DNA from: Bradyrhizobium genosp. SA-3
GTDB taxonomy: Bacteria; Pseudomonadota; Alphaproteobacteria; Rhizobiales; Xanthobacteraceae
DNA: 64,000 bases
Direction of reading: 5' to 3'
Assembly (NCBI RefSeq): GCF_004212635.1
Contig: NZ_PSRT01000025.1
Coordinates: 1 to 64,000, forward strand
The notes beneath the pieces are model-generated. The model worked only from the letters and a program-made list of their open reading frames with translations. It was not told the origin of the DNA and did not search any database. Position numbers and translations under genes: made by a program. Numbering within the stretch: the first letter of the stretch is position 1; each line of letters starts with the position of its first letter. Of the stretch, positions 19,732-29,285 are shown in pieces.

Positions 19732-19980
19732 TCAGGGCAAGTCGATCGGCTGATGCGCAGATTTTCGGCGCTCATCTTGCCCGAACGATCGTAACCGGCG
19801 TGACGAACGATCTGCCATCAGCTCATAGCTGACCCGGAGGCCTTCCGCGAGATTGGTGTAGCCGGCCTTCTCGACCGCGCTGATGTGAACGAAGACGTCA
19901 GCTCCTCCGTCTTCGGGCTGGATGAAGCCGTAACCCTTGGCCGCGTTGAACCACTTCACGGGTCCCCATTGCCATTGCAT
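19732..19980 (-). pseudogene. Cold-shock protein gene, decayed
   Basis: The cold-shock domain is clear: [19 protein letters not shown] with RNP1 KGYGFI and RNP2 VFVHIS. Compared with the intact copy at 49784-49990 there are two lesions. The ideal start, an ATG 7 bases after GGAG at 19975, reads GGG ACC C, one base too many, so the domain is reachable only from an ATG placed 2 bases after GGAG. Near the C-terminus, extra bases within [15 protein letters not shown] throw the end out of frame. A poorly translated, altered product remains possible. Confidence 0.65.
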
Positions 19981-20055
19981 ATCTCCAAACTGAACGTCCG
20001 CGATCTCATCGAAGGGGTGCCTGACCAATAAGGATGTCCACGCGATAGGTACATC

Positions 20056-20436
20056 TCACGATGAGCGCCCCTCACGCGTCCACAATCGTTTTCGCCGAGG
20101 ACGTTTCCTGCGGGCGATTGGTCGTGGTGGAGCAGCCGGCAATGGCGGTCGCTCATCGCCAGCTGGCTCCTCGGCCTGTGCCTCGGGGTGGCTTTGTGTC
20201 ACACATCGATCGAGCTTCTCGAGGGCGTCAAGCAAATTCCGTCCCTCCTCAGTGATGGTCCAGTATCCCACCTCTCGGTGGATCTTTCGATGCGCTTCAT
20301 GCGCGGCGGCCACTCGGGCCCGCTTGTGTAAAAAGATGGCCAAGTGCTGCTTGACGAGCTCAAGACTGGCTCGGCCGTCCGATCGCCCGGCAAGTATCTT
20401 CAGTATGGACAGCTGAAAGCTCACATGCGCACGCAA
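20056..20436 (-). pseudogene. Frameshifted rhizobial winged-helix-like protein
   Basis: The frame starts HVSFQLSILKILAGRSDGRASL and ends VGYWTITEEGRNLLDALEKL, which together resemble a small rhizobial protein family with a winged-helix look. The middle conserved part (TSGPEWPPRMKRI) lies in another frame, between two compensating shifts. The result is a 126-codon open frame whose centre is scrambled. A shorter scrap of the same family lies at 50609-50716. Confidence 0.5.
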
Positions 20437-20654
20437 AGATTCAATGAAAGCACAACAATACCGGCGCTACCCAAGGCCGGCTAGTTGCCCTTGCCAAATT
20501 CTTCTTCAGCGCCTTCTAGAGGTCATTTTGCCCTCTGGCGACGTCAATTCACTCCGCATCTAGCTATTGCGGGCCTGTCGCTTTGTCGCGTTGACGTTTA
20601 CGGCGCGAAACGGCATGCCTTGATCATCCGGATGGGCAATACCGGATACGGCTG

Positions 20655-23384
20655 ATGACGAAGACCAAAGGCATGTCCAAAGTCTGGACGTATACGCGTC
20701 GTACGATGCTGTTGGGCAGTAGCTTCTTGGCTAGCGCGTTGTTCGGGGGCGTTACGGTGCCTACACCCAATCGGCCGCAGCGCAAGGTTGCCATGGTGTT
20801 GAAGGCGGTCGACTCTCCCTTCGTCGTTGGGTGCACACAAGACGGCATTACCTCGTTGCGTTATCGTAACGATACGTATGACACGGATTATGTCCGGCCT
20901 GGAGCCGTGCTGGGGACAGCTCACGCTAGAGTTCGGCGTGCCGGATCCGAGTGGCATACGCTTCGAACCGGCGTTGATGCAACGAAGCCGATTCATAGCG
21001 CGGCCCTTGAACTTGCAGCCCGCGATGCCGGCGTCCTTCTCACGACCCGCCTCGCAGTCGACGAGGCTGGATTGACGTGGGAGATCATGCTGCGGAACGA
21101 CGGCATGGCGAGCGTGGAGGTTGGCGACCTCTATTTGCCCATGCCGATGAACACGGAATTTCCGGCAGGGCAACCGGTGTCGGTGGCTGTTTTGAAGCAC
21201 AGCTTCGTCTCGGGGCATGGATCGCACATCTTCTGGATTCGCGGCAACAGCACCGGTCCCTTCCTCATGCTCTTACCGGAAGCGGACACGTCACTGGAAT
21301 ATTGGGATGTCCACAAGGATTCGGCCGAAGCCAGTGGGACGTGGTGCGCCTACATCTTGGGCGGGGCGGCCGCCGGCGAGGCAGTGGCGGGAGGGACTCG
21401 CTGGCGACAGCCGACCCATTTCTTGTCCCTGTCGCCGGCCGAGGAACGGCGTTACCGTCTCCGCTTCCAGTGGGTTGCCGACTATGAGGCGGCGCGCAGG
21501 GCTATCGCGGACGCAGGTCTAGTGGACGTGGAAGTAATGCCGGGCATGACGGTTCCCAACGACCTGCATGTCGACATCGCGCTCGCGTCCTCCATTCCGG
21601 TGGAGCGGATCGAAGCGGAATTTACCGGCGACACGGTGGTGCAACGGTTGCCGGATCGGGCTGGCAGGCGACTGTGGCGGGTCCGGTTTTCGCGATTGGG
21701 CGAGAACCGGCTGACCCTGCACCAGCCGGGTGCGCGCCAGACCTTTCTTGAATTCTTCGCGACCGAGCCCGTCGAGACGATGATGAAGAAGCGCGCAGCC
21801 TTCATCGTGAAGCGGCAGCACCGTAACCCGTCCAAATGGTACGACGGTTTGTTTGGCGAGTGGAACATGGAGACGCAGGTCCTGCTTGGCCCTGACAATT
21901 ACGACCAGATCAAGGGCTGGCGCATCTACGAGGTGACGTGCGACGATCCCGGGCTGAGCAAGCCCGCTTACCTCGCAACCAAGAATGCCGAGCATCCTGA
22001 TGCGGCGGAAGTGGCGGCGCTGGACCGGTATATCGATACGTTCGTCTGGGGCGGGCTGCAACGTACCACACAGGAGGCATACGCCTACGGCCTCTACGGC
22101 ATACCCGATTGGAAGCAGAACCGGGAAAGCAGCGATCCCGGCCCAAAGGGCCGCCTGCATATCTGGCGGCCTTATGACTATCCGCATATCTTCGCGATGT
22201 ATTTGGCCATGCACCGCATCGCGCGTGACCATCCCGCGATACCCACCCGCCAGAGCGCACGAGATTATTTGGTACGCGCCTACGGTACGGCGCTGGCCAT
22301 GTTCACGGTGCCGATGCGGGTGGTGATGTGGTCTGCCTACTGCACCGGCTTCTACAACGAATGTGTGATCCCCGAACTGGTTTCGGCGCTCACGACCGCG
22401 GGCTTGATGCGCGAGGCGGCGACGTTGGAGGCGCACTGGGCGCGTAAGGTGCGCGCCTTCGTCGATCCGAAGGCGGACCTGTTCAGATCGGAATATCCGT
22501 TCGATTCCACAGCCTTCGAATCAACGCAGGCACTGGCGCGCTCGGCCCTTGACGACCCTGTCGCCATGGGGGTTTCGAAGGCGGCAGCCCGTGCCTTCGC
22601 GGAGCGTCAGATCGCTGCAAATCTGTTCTGCCGTGGCTGGCTAGAACCTGCTTATTACTACCTCGGCAGCGATTATCGCGGGACTGCGGGCGACGCCTAT
22701 ACGCTGACTTACATGGCGCAGATGGGCGGCTGGGCGCTGCTTGATCATGCGCTGAACGATGCAGACGACCCGCATCCGCTCCTTCGTCTCGGCTATGCGT
22801 CACAACTCAGCGCGTGGGCTTTGCTGAACAGCGGCCCTGCGTCGGCCGGTTATGGCTATTGGTATCAGGACGAGGAGAACGGCGGCGCGGCCGGTGGCGG
22901 CTTCGAGCCGGCGCCGAGCGGGACCACATGGCTCGGTCAGCCGCATCACCGTGGAGCGTGGTATTACTCGTGCGAGATCGACCTGGGATTTTGTGGAGCG
23001 GTCCGCGCTGCTGCGACGATTGTTGCCGACGATCCCATCTTTGGGCAGGTTTGTTCCGGTGGCATCATGGAGACGTTCGCTCACACCCTGCGTATCTGGC
23101 CACGTGATGGCGTGCGGCGACGGCTCAACCTGCGGCTCCAGTCTCTCCGATTGGACTTGGTGCTGCTTGACGCCCGATTCCGGGGGGATGCACCGATCAT
23201 TCTGAACTTGGGGGAAGGGTGGATCAGCCTTACGCCAGAGCCGTTTGCCCCATCTGCATCGGGAGTGACGTTCGAATTGCGGTACGATGACGGGAGAAAG
23301 CGCAAGGAAGTCGTCGACATCACGGACAGCAAGATCATCGTCCGCTTGCCTGCGGCGCGCTTACCGCGGGTTCAGGTTCGCTAG
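20655..23384 (+). CDS. Large exported protein, possible DUF5695/toroid family
   Basis: A 909-residue protein. The N-terminus YTRRTMLLGSSFLASALFGG looks like a twin-arginine-type signal. The first third is beta-rich; the remainder has many Trp, Tyr and Gly, with stretches such as YKWYDG-like SKWYDGLFGEWN and GYGYWYQDEENGGAAGGGF, as in alpha/alpha-toroid carbohydrate-active proteins. My best recollection is the DUF5695 family, but this is not certain and no catalytic residues can be named. The antisense frames are shadows. No operon partners; an IS91 scrap abuts the stop. No strong ribosome-binding site is visible. Confidence 0.75.
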   Translation: MTKTKGMSKVWTYTRRTMLLGSSFLASALFGGVTVPTPNRPQRKVAMVLKAVDSPFVVGCTQDGITSLRYRNDTYDTDYVRPGAVLGTAHARVRRAGSEWHTLRTGVDATKPIHSAALELAARDAGVLLTTRLAVDEAGLTWEIMLRNDGMASVEVGDLYLPMPMNTEFPAGQPVSVAVLKHSFVSGHGSHIFWIRGNSTGPFLMLLPEADTSLEYWDVHKDSAEASGTWCAYILGGAAAGEAVAGGTRWRQPTHFLSLSPAEERRYRLRFQWVADYEAARRAIADAGLVDVEVMPGMTVPNDLHVDIALASSIPVERIEAEFTGDTVVQRLPDRAGRRLWRVRFSRLGENRLTLHQPGARQTFLEFFATEPVETMMKKRAAFIVKRQHRNPSKWYDGLFGEWNMETQVLLGPDNYDQIKGWRIYEVTCDDPGLSKPAYLATKNAEHPDAAEVAALDRYIDTFVWGGLQRTTQEAYAYGLYGIPDWKQNRESSDPGPKGRLHIWRPYDYPHIFAMYLAMHRIARDHPAIPTRQSARDYLVRAYGTALAMFTVPMRVVMWSAYCTGFYNECVIPELVSALTTAGLMREAATLEAHWARKVRAFVDPKADLFRSEYPFDSTAFESTQALARSALDDPVAMGVSKAAARAFAERQIAANLFCRGWLEPAYYYLGSDYRGTAGDAYTLTYMAQMGGWALLDHALNDADDPHPLLRLGYASQLSAWALLNSGPASAGYGYWYQDEENGGAAGGGFEPAPSGTTWLGQPHHRGAWYYSCEIDLGFCGAVRAAATIVADDPIFGQVCSGGIMETFAHTLRIWPRDGVRRRLNLRLQSLRLDLVLLDARFRGDAPIILNLGEGWISLTPEPFAPSASGVTFELRYDDGRKRKEVVDITDSKIIVRLPAARLPRVQVR

Positions 23385-23392
23385 TGTTGCCG

Positions 23393-23590
23393 ATTATCGG
23401 GTGCGATCGGCACTTATGGCCTGCTGTTCCACGCGGCTTCCGAGGCGATGACGATCATCGTTGCAAATCCCGAGCCTCTCGGCGCACGTATCCGCATCAC
23501 CGCGCTGCTGCATACCTCGGGTTCGGCGATGACCCACCATCCGCACATCCACATGATCGTGCCGGGTGGCATCGGCGGCAAATTCAATAA
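23393..23590 (+). mobile_element. IS91-family transposase fragment
   Basis: One frame reads GTYGLLFHAASEAMTIIVA, then LHTSGSAMTHHPHIHMIVPGG. The HHPHIHMIVPGG segment is the HUH metal-binding motif of IS91-type rolling-circle transposases, and the spacing from LLFHAA fits. The N-terminus and the catalytic Tyr region are missing. It begins within 10 bases of the preceding gene's stop. Confidence 0.7.
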
Positions 23591-24769
23591 TCGTTGAAAT
23601 ATGCAAAAAGTGAATGCCGTGGCTGCCCTCTCCCGGGAGAATCGCCTCTCTAGTCGTCGACCTTGTCAACCCAGCTTTTTGTCTGAGCGGCTAGAGCTTT
23701 TCCGGGGCGCTTGGGCCGTGTGGCATGCCGGCAGAAGAAGGACCCGCCGCCTCGCAAGCCCCTTTGCCTGCCGTTCCGTGATCCGCTTGCCAAACTCGGT
23801 GACGCCCCACGATGGGAGGCAGCCTGCTGCGCAAACATGACGCCATTGCACGAGCCAGTGCCGGAACAGTTCATACAATTCAGGATTAGCGCGTTCGCTC
23901 GCGCTCATGAACCATCTGCGTATTCCAGGAATGGTGATCAGCGATCGAGGCGATCGCGATCACGGATTCCAGACGATGGTGATCACTTGTGGAGGCGAAC
24001 ACGACTGACGCGTTAATGTGTGCTGGAAATAGTCTTCCTGGTCAAGACGGGCGGAAGGGCTTGGAGATCTCTCCGGCGGTCCATGGGAGGGACCTGTGGG
24101 GCCGGTTCTGATTCAGTCGCGAGCAGGCGCGAGTGTACAGAGCTCGTGACGAATCATCGCGTCAGATCATAACCCCAGATCTTCATAACCGATGAAATCG
24201 CCACTCATCGTGTGGTCGCATCGCCGCCCTCAGGGGCTCGAGCGTGCAATGCCGATTGTCGTATTTGCGACATGCTGCCGATCCCGCGAGAGGCCGCTTG
24301 GATGAGCAAGCATCTGTAATCAAGCTGTCGCAGTTGGCATGGGCTTTGAAGGGTAGAATCTCATCATTGCTCAGGAGTGCAGATGGCTTACGGGATGATG
24401 GGCCTCAGTTCATGGCGTGGATCGGGTCCGAGTTCGGGTCCTCCAATCTTCGCATCAACGCAGTGGCTCGCGTATGAATTTGCCTCTGTGATCGACCTCG
24501 CTCGAGCCCGATGCGCGCCGTCACCGTTGCGCGATTGCGGCGATTGGCCAAGTCTGCGGCGGCATCTGCAGCCTCTCCTTGGTTATCGCATGCGAAAATC
24601 GAGACCGCGCTGGTCGAAGCCCAGCGTCCAAGCCGTGGTCCGTTTTCGCCTCTAAACGTGCGGCCGCAGGAGGCTGCCTGTGAGCCTGCATCGCGGGCTG
24701 ACCGCGAATTCCGGTCAGGAACCGGCCCGTGAATGAGGCGGCACGTCGCTCGCCGATGCCAAGGGCGGC
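23591..24769. other. Intergenic, about 1.2 kb, no recognised gene
   Basis: Frames of 60-107 codons on both strands have no recognisable family. It is likely decayed island sequence between the IS91 scrap and the MATE gene. Confidence 0.35.
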
Positions 24770-26185
24770 ATGATTATGGACAAGATAGCCGAGACAAGGC
24801 CGGTATCTATCTCGCGAAAAGTGACTGGCCGCACGACCATGCATCGTTTCGTTGTCGAGCTCAGCGAAACCGCGAAACTGGCGTGGCCAATGGTGCTGAC
24901 GCAGGTTGGGCAGATCGCAATGATAACGACTGATCTTGCCTTCATCGGGCGCCTCAGCACTGAGGCGCTCGCCGCGGCAGCGCTGGCAAGCCGTTTCTAT
25001 CTCATCAGCATCACCTTCGGCGTGGGGCTACTAAGTGCCATCGCGCCTTTGGCAGCGCAGGCGTTTGGGGCGAATAATCGAGCGGCGGTACGGCGTGCGC
25101 TGCGCATGGGCTTATGGACGGCCCTGATCCTGTCGTTCCCGATCATTGCTGTGGCGCTGCGAGCAGAGCAAATATTGCTTGCGTTAGGCCAGGCCCCAGA
25201 TGTGGCGCGGCTTGCCCAGCAATACCTGTTCGGATTAGCCTTCAGCGCGGCTCCGGCACTGGCGTTTTTGGCTATCCGCAGTTTCATGGGGGCGGTCAAT
25301 CGGCCACAGCCTGTCTTCTGGATTACGCTGTCAGCCATCCCCCTCAATGCCTTGCTGGTATATATGCTGATCTATGGGAAGCTTGGGCTGCCCCGGCTGG
25401 AGCTGTTCGGGGCGGGGCTTGCGACCACGCTGGTGAACTGCGGGATGTTTTTGGCCGGTTTGTGGTTCGCTGCCCTGCGCCTACCGTTCCGTGATTACCA
25501 TGTGCTTGCGCAACTCTGGCGTTTCGATTGGCGCGCAATGCGGCAGCTCATCGCAATTGGAACGCCGATCTCCATCGCGTCATTGATCGAGTCGGGACTA
25601 TTTTGGGCCACGTCGCTGCTGGCCGGCTTGATCAGCACCAGTGCACTGGTCGCTCATCAGATCGTTGTTCAGATCGCCGCGATCCTGTTCATGATTTATG
25701 TCGGCGTTGCCACGGCCGCAGCCGTGCGCGTTGGCCATGCAGCCGGCCGCAACGACAGTGCAGGCGTCAAGCGGGCAAATCTGGCCGCGATGTTGATCGG
25801 TATTGTCATAGCTGCAATGCTAACCCTCGCGCTGATCGCCGCGCGTTTTGAGATCGTCGAGCTGTTCGTGGGCAGAGCGGCGCGCGATTCCGAAGCAACG
25901 ATTGGTCTCGCTGCAAAGCTCCTCATCGTCGGCGCAACGCTCTTTGTCACTGACGCCGCCCAGTGCATTGCGGCAGGCGGCCTGCGCGGACTGAAGGACA
26001 CGCGGGTGCCGCTTCTGTTTGCGGCCATTGCTTGGTGGCTGATCGGCTTTTCCCTCAGCTATTGGCTCGGCCTGAGGGTCGGTTTAGGCGCCATTGGTAT
26101 ATGGATTGGCTTGTCGATCGGAACCACCATCTATGCGGCGCTCCTCGTCCTGCGGTTCCGCCACTTGACAAGCCGCGTTCACTGA
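24770..26185 (+). CDS. MATE-family efflux transporter
   Basis: A 471-residue membrane protein with about twelve hydrophobic segments in two similar halves. Typical MATE stretches are AWPMVLTQVGQIAMITTDLAFIG, the first-half region PLAAQAFGANN and the second-half VAHQIVVQIA and RVGHAAGRND. It would export a cationic drug, flavonoid or metabolite in exchange for protons or sodium. AGGGCGGC precedes the ATG. It is not in an obvious operon. Confidence 0.9.
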   Translation: MIMDKIAETRPVSISRKVTGRTTMHRFVVELSETAKLAWPMVLTQVGQIAMITTDLAFIGRLSTEALAAAALASRFYLISITFGVGLLSAIAPLAAQAFGANNRAAVRRALRMGLWTALILSFPIIAVALRAEQILLALGQAPDVARLAQQYLFGLAFSAAPALAFLAIRSFMGAVNRPQPVFWITLSAIPLNALLVYMLIYGKLGLPRLELFGAGLATTLVNCGMFLAGLWFAALRLPFRDYHVLAQLWRFDWRAMRQLIAIGTPISIASLIESGLFWATSLLAGLISTSALVAHQIVVQIAAILFMIYVGVATAAAVRVGHAAGRNDSAGVKRANLAAMLIGIVIAAMLTLALIAARFEIVELFVGRAARDSEATIGLAAKLLIVGATLFVTDAAQCIAAGGLRGLKDTRVPLLFAAIAWWLIGFSLSYWLGLRVGLGAIGIWIGLSIGTTIYAALLVLRFRHLTSRVH

Positions 26186-27187
26186 TGCGCGCGCAGCATC
26201 ACTGCTGCCAAACGGCGACGATACGCCAGCATGCTTGCCGGTGCCGATGCGACCGGGTCGAACGCAAGACTGGCTGAAAAATTGAACGTTGCGCTTCATG
26301 GCGCGACTGCAAAGATAGGTAAGAAGAAATAGCAACTAGCATCGTATTCTTCGATCATTTCATTTCAAAAAACGATAACCAAAGTGGTTAGCTCGTTTGA
26401 GAGCGAGTAGGAATCCTCAAAGTGTCCTTTGACGACTTGCAGGCTTTCAAACTTGTCACTCTTGGCAGAATGGCTCAACGGGTCCCTCCCTTCGAGAACA
26501 AAGCCCGCAAATCGTGCGGCCCAGCGGCGCGCACCGGGCGTCGATGCGATCACTGTTAGTCAGGCATATCAATTTTCAACACGCCGACCGGTGTGTGCAA
26601 GCTCCACAGCTGCGGAATTCCTCCCAACCACACGAGATGGATCGCAATCGCTGGATCAAGCCGCCACGCGAAAGGACCCACATCAACCGCGATTCCTGGC
26701 TCAATCGCGATGGCGACCAGATCAGGATCGGCTACGGCGGCGAGCAGGTTTGCTTGGACGCGGCATTTGCCAATCTTGCTTGCGACGCCAAGGCGACCCT
26801 AGGCTTGTTCGATGTCCTGCCTAACGTCCCGCCGCGGTTGGGCTGCCCTCAAGGCCTGTGATAAATTCCGAGGCTTTGCGCTGCGCCCGGAGACCTGCAT
26901 CAGGCGACCATGCTCAGACCAAACTGCTGACACTGCAGCCACTGTCCAATCCAACTCGGCCCAGACTACGGCCGAGGAGAGCTGCTGGCGCTCGCGAGCC
27001 GCTCATCCCGGCTCGGGACCGGTCGACACGCCGGCCGGGCGTTGGTCAGCATAGCCGGGAGCTCCGTACCCGCATTGCGCTAGCGTGAGCGATCAGCGTC
27101 CGCTCCAAGTCGATGGCGCTGGTGCGTCAGCCAAGTCCTGGGCGCTCCCGATCCGCTACCTCCCAGCTAGACGAAAGCTTTACGATC
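26186..27187. other. Intergenic, about 1 kb, no recognised gene
   Basis: Open frames up to 131 codons on the plus strand are Arg- and Pro-rich and unrecognised. Confidence 0.35.
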
Positions 27188-28690
27188 ATGTTCGAACGAC
27201 CGCACCGGAATCGGGTTCTCATCGTGCTGTTCGACGGGCTTCGACCCGATCTCGTCAAGCCATCACTAACGCCGAATCTGGTCAGGCTTCAGCGCCGCGG
27301 TGCGGTGCTGGCCCGGCAGCGCACCGTCTATCCCAGCGAAACACGAATAGCGCTCACGAGCCTCGTGACGGGCGCGACGCCGGATCGCCACGGCATCGTT
27401 GGAAACTCATATCTTGACCAGCAGTCGCCGGTTCCGCGCTCCGTCGACACGAGTGACGCGCGCATGATCGAGGATCTTGATGCCGCGAGCGGCGGCCATC
27501 TACTAGGTGTGCCGTCACTTGGCGAGATCCTAGCGGCGAACGGCAGGACCTTCGTGGTCCTGGCTTCCAACTCGGCGGGGGCAACGCGCCTGCTGAACCA
27601 TAAGGCTCGAAAGTTCGGCCAAGTGACGCTCTCCGGTCACTTCCCTTGCATCGCGACCTCGGCCGAGATGCTCAGAGAAGTGGAGACTCTGCTGGGGCCG
27701 ACGCCGGCGCCCCCGCCCACGGGCACCCCAGATCTCGCCTCTCAAGCCTTTCTGACTTCAGCGTTTCTCGACGTAATCTGGCCTCGGCTTCGGCCCGACG
27801 TCGCAATCCTCTCCTTCGGCGAGCCCGATATCTCCTCGCACGATTGTGGGACCGGCGCGCCAAAGACGCTTGAAGCAATCAGCTTTGTCGATCGGCAGTT
27901 TGGCCGCGTGCTCGATTGGTGGGAGGCTGAGGGCTTGTCCCAAGGCGTGCACCTGATCGCCGCCTCCGATCATGGACACGTGACGGTACATGCGAGGGCC
28001 GATCTATTCGAGACGCTTGAGGCTGCGGGGATGCGCTGCGGCCCGACACCGGCCGCCGGGATCGATGCCATCGTCATACCTGGGCAGGTCGGAGCAATTT
28101 ACCTCACCGAGCCATCGGAAACCGTTATCCGCCGCGCGGTCGGGGCGATGATCGAAAGGCCCTGGTGTGGACCGGTGTTCACCGGGGGTGGCGCGGTCGA
28201 TGGCATTGCACCGGGCAGCTTTGCCCGCCATTTGGTGTTCGCCGACCATGCCCGATCGGCGGACATCCTGTTCTCGTTCCGGTCGGATGACAGACTCGAT
28301 CCATTTGGCCTTAGCGGCCGCACTTGGAGTGCGGATGGGCCTGTCGGCTTCGGAGTGCACGGCGGGTTGCATGCCAAGGAGATGTCGTCGGTCGGCATTT
28401 TGGCGGGACCGCTGATCAAAGGCGACTTCGCCTCACAAGTGCCCTCGAGTATTTGCGATTTTGCGCCGACAGTGCTCGGTCTTCTGGGCCTCTCGCGGCC
28501 GGCAACGATGACCGGTCGTGCCCTCGCAGAGGTCTTTATCCATGATGGAGAGGACCTGCCTAGTACGATTGCGAAGATATACGAGACCAGCAGCGGCGCA
28601 TACCGGCAGCACCTTCGTCGTGTGCAGGTCGGCGAGGCCGTCTATCTTGATTCTGCTGACGTCGTAGCTCGTCCCAGCAACCTGACATAA
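27188..28690 (+). CDS. Alkaline-phosphatase-superfamily phosphodiesterase (NPP type)
   Basis: A 500-residue protein of the type I phosphodiesterase/nucleotide pyrophosphatase group. Metal and catalytic elements are visible: LFDGLRPD (Asp16), nucleophile region YPSETRIALTSLVTG (Thr52), FGEPDISSHDCG, SDHGHVTV and HGGLHAKE. Relatives hydrolyse nucleotide diesters, and some, such as phosphonoacetate hydrolase, cleave a C-P bond. No signal peptide is evident. The ATG at 27188 is preferred to one 75 bases upstream because it directly precedes the conserved fold. It lies about 4 kb from the phosphonate cluster, which makes a link tempting but unproven. Confidence 0.8.
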   Translation: MFERPHRNRVLIVLFDGLRPDLVKPSLTPNLVRLQRRGAVLARQRTVYPSETRIALTSLVTGATPDRHGIVGNSYLDQQSPVPRSVDTSDARMIEDLDAASGGHLLGVPSLGEILAANGRTFVVLASNSAGATRLLNHKARKFGQVTLSGHFPCIATSAEMLREVETLLGPTPAPPPTGTPDLASQAFLTSAFLDVIWPRLRPDVAILSFGEPDISSHDCGTGAPKTLEAISFVDRQFGRVLDWWEAEGLSQGVHLIAASDHGHVTVHARADLFETLEAAGMRCGPTPAAGIDAIVIPGQVGAIYLTEPSETVIRRAVGAMIERPWCGPVFTGGGAVDGIAPGSFARHLVFADHARSADILFSFRSDDRLDPFGLSGRTWSADGPVGFGVHGGLHAKEMSSVGILAGPLIKGDFASQVPSSICDFAPTVLGLLGLSRPATMTGRALAEVFIHDGEDLPSTIAKIYETSSGAYRQHLRRVQVGEAVYLDSADVVARPSNLT

Positions 28691-28886
28691 ATGAGCGTCG
28701 ATCCGCAAACCTCATCAAGGGGGTAGTCGCGTAGCGTATCTCGATCGGTGATCGATGGTGGAATTCGTCGAAAAATTCGATGGAGCGCGAAATTTATGCG
28801 CTGACCCCAGGGTCACTGCATCAAATCAAACCCACATGTTTGCTATCCTGTGCGAATAAATACCATCCATTGGGAAGGCCCGATTT

Positions 28887-29045
28887 ATGACGAAAGTTTC
28901 ACCATTTCATTCAAAGAAGCCCAATGCGCGAAACGTCTATCACGACAACGACAAGTGTACCGAGGGCAATAACATCGAACGGCAATATCTCGCCTCCGGC
29001 ACCGGAGGGCGGCCGCGCTGCGAACATTGCGGGCGCCTAGCCTAG
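28887..29045 (+). CDS. Small CxxC-containing rhizobial protein
   Basis: A 52-residue protein preceded by GGGAAGG. It contains VYHDNDKCTEGNNIE and ends RPRCEHCGRLA, a CxxC pair preceded by a lone Cys, suggesting a small zinc knuckle. I recall similar tiny hypothetical proteins in Bradyrhizobium, but no function is known. Confidence 0.65.
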   Translation: MTKVSPFHSKKPNARNVYHDNDKCTEGNNIERQYLASGTGGRPRCEHCGRLA

Positions 29046-29285
29046 TTCGCAGCTGCCGTGGCGGGGTAAAAATGAGCCCCGCCTCGCCAAGCAAAAATCC
29101 GCTCTACCCGACCGGAAGCAGTTCGGCGCCTGGTGGATCTGCATTAAGCAGGAAATGATGCGCGCGGCTCAAGGCTGCGAGATCGTCGTTCCTAACTAAT
29201 AATCCGAAAGTCCAACAGTGGACCCCGGCCTTCTGCGCTCTGCAAGGCCGGAGGGCAAGTTGGGTTAGTATGTGTCAAGAGTCCT

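Noticed and set aside
21519..22436. 305-codon minus-strand frame opposite the large exported protein
   Set aside because: Composition is His- and Arg-rich as expected for antisense of GC-rich coding DNA, with no recognised motifs.
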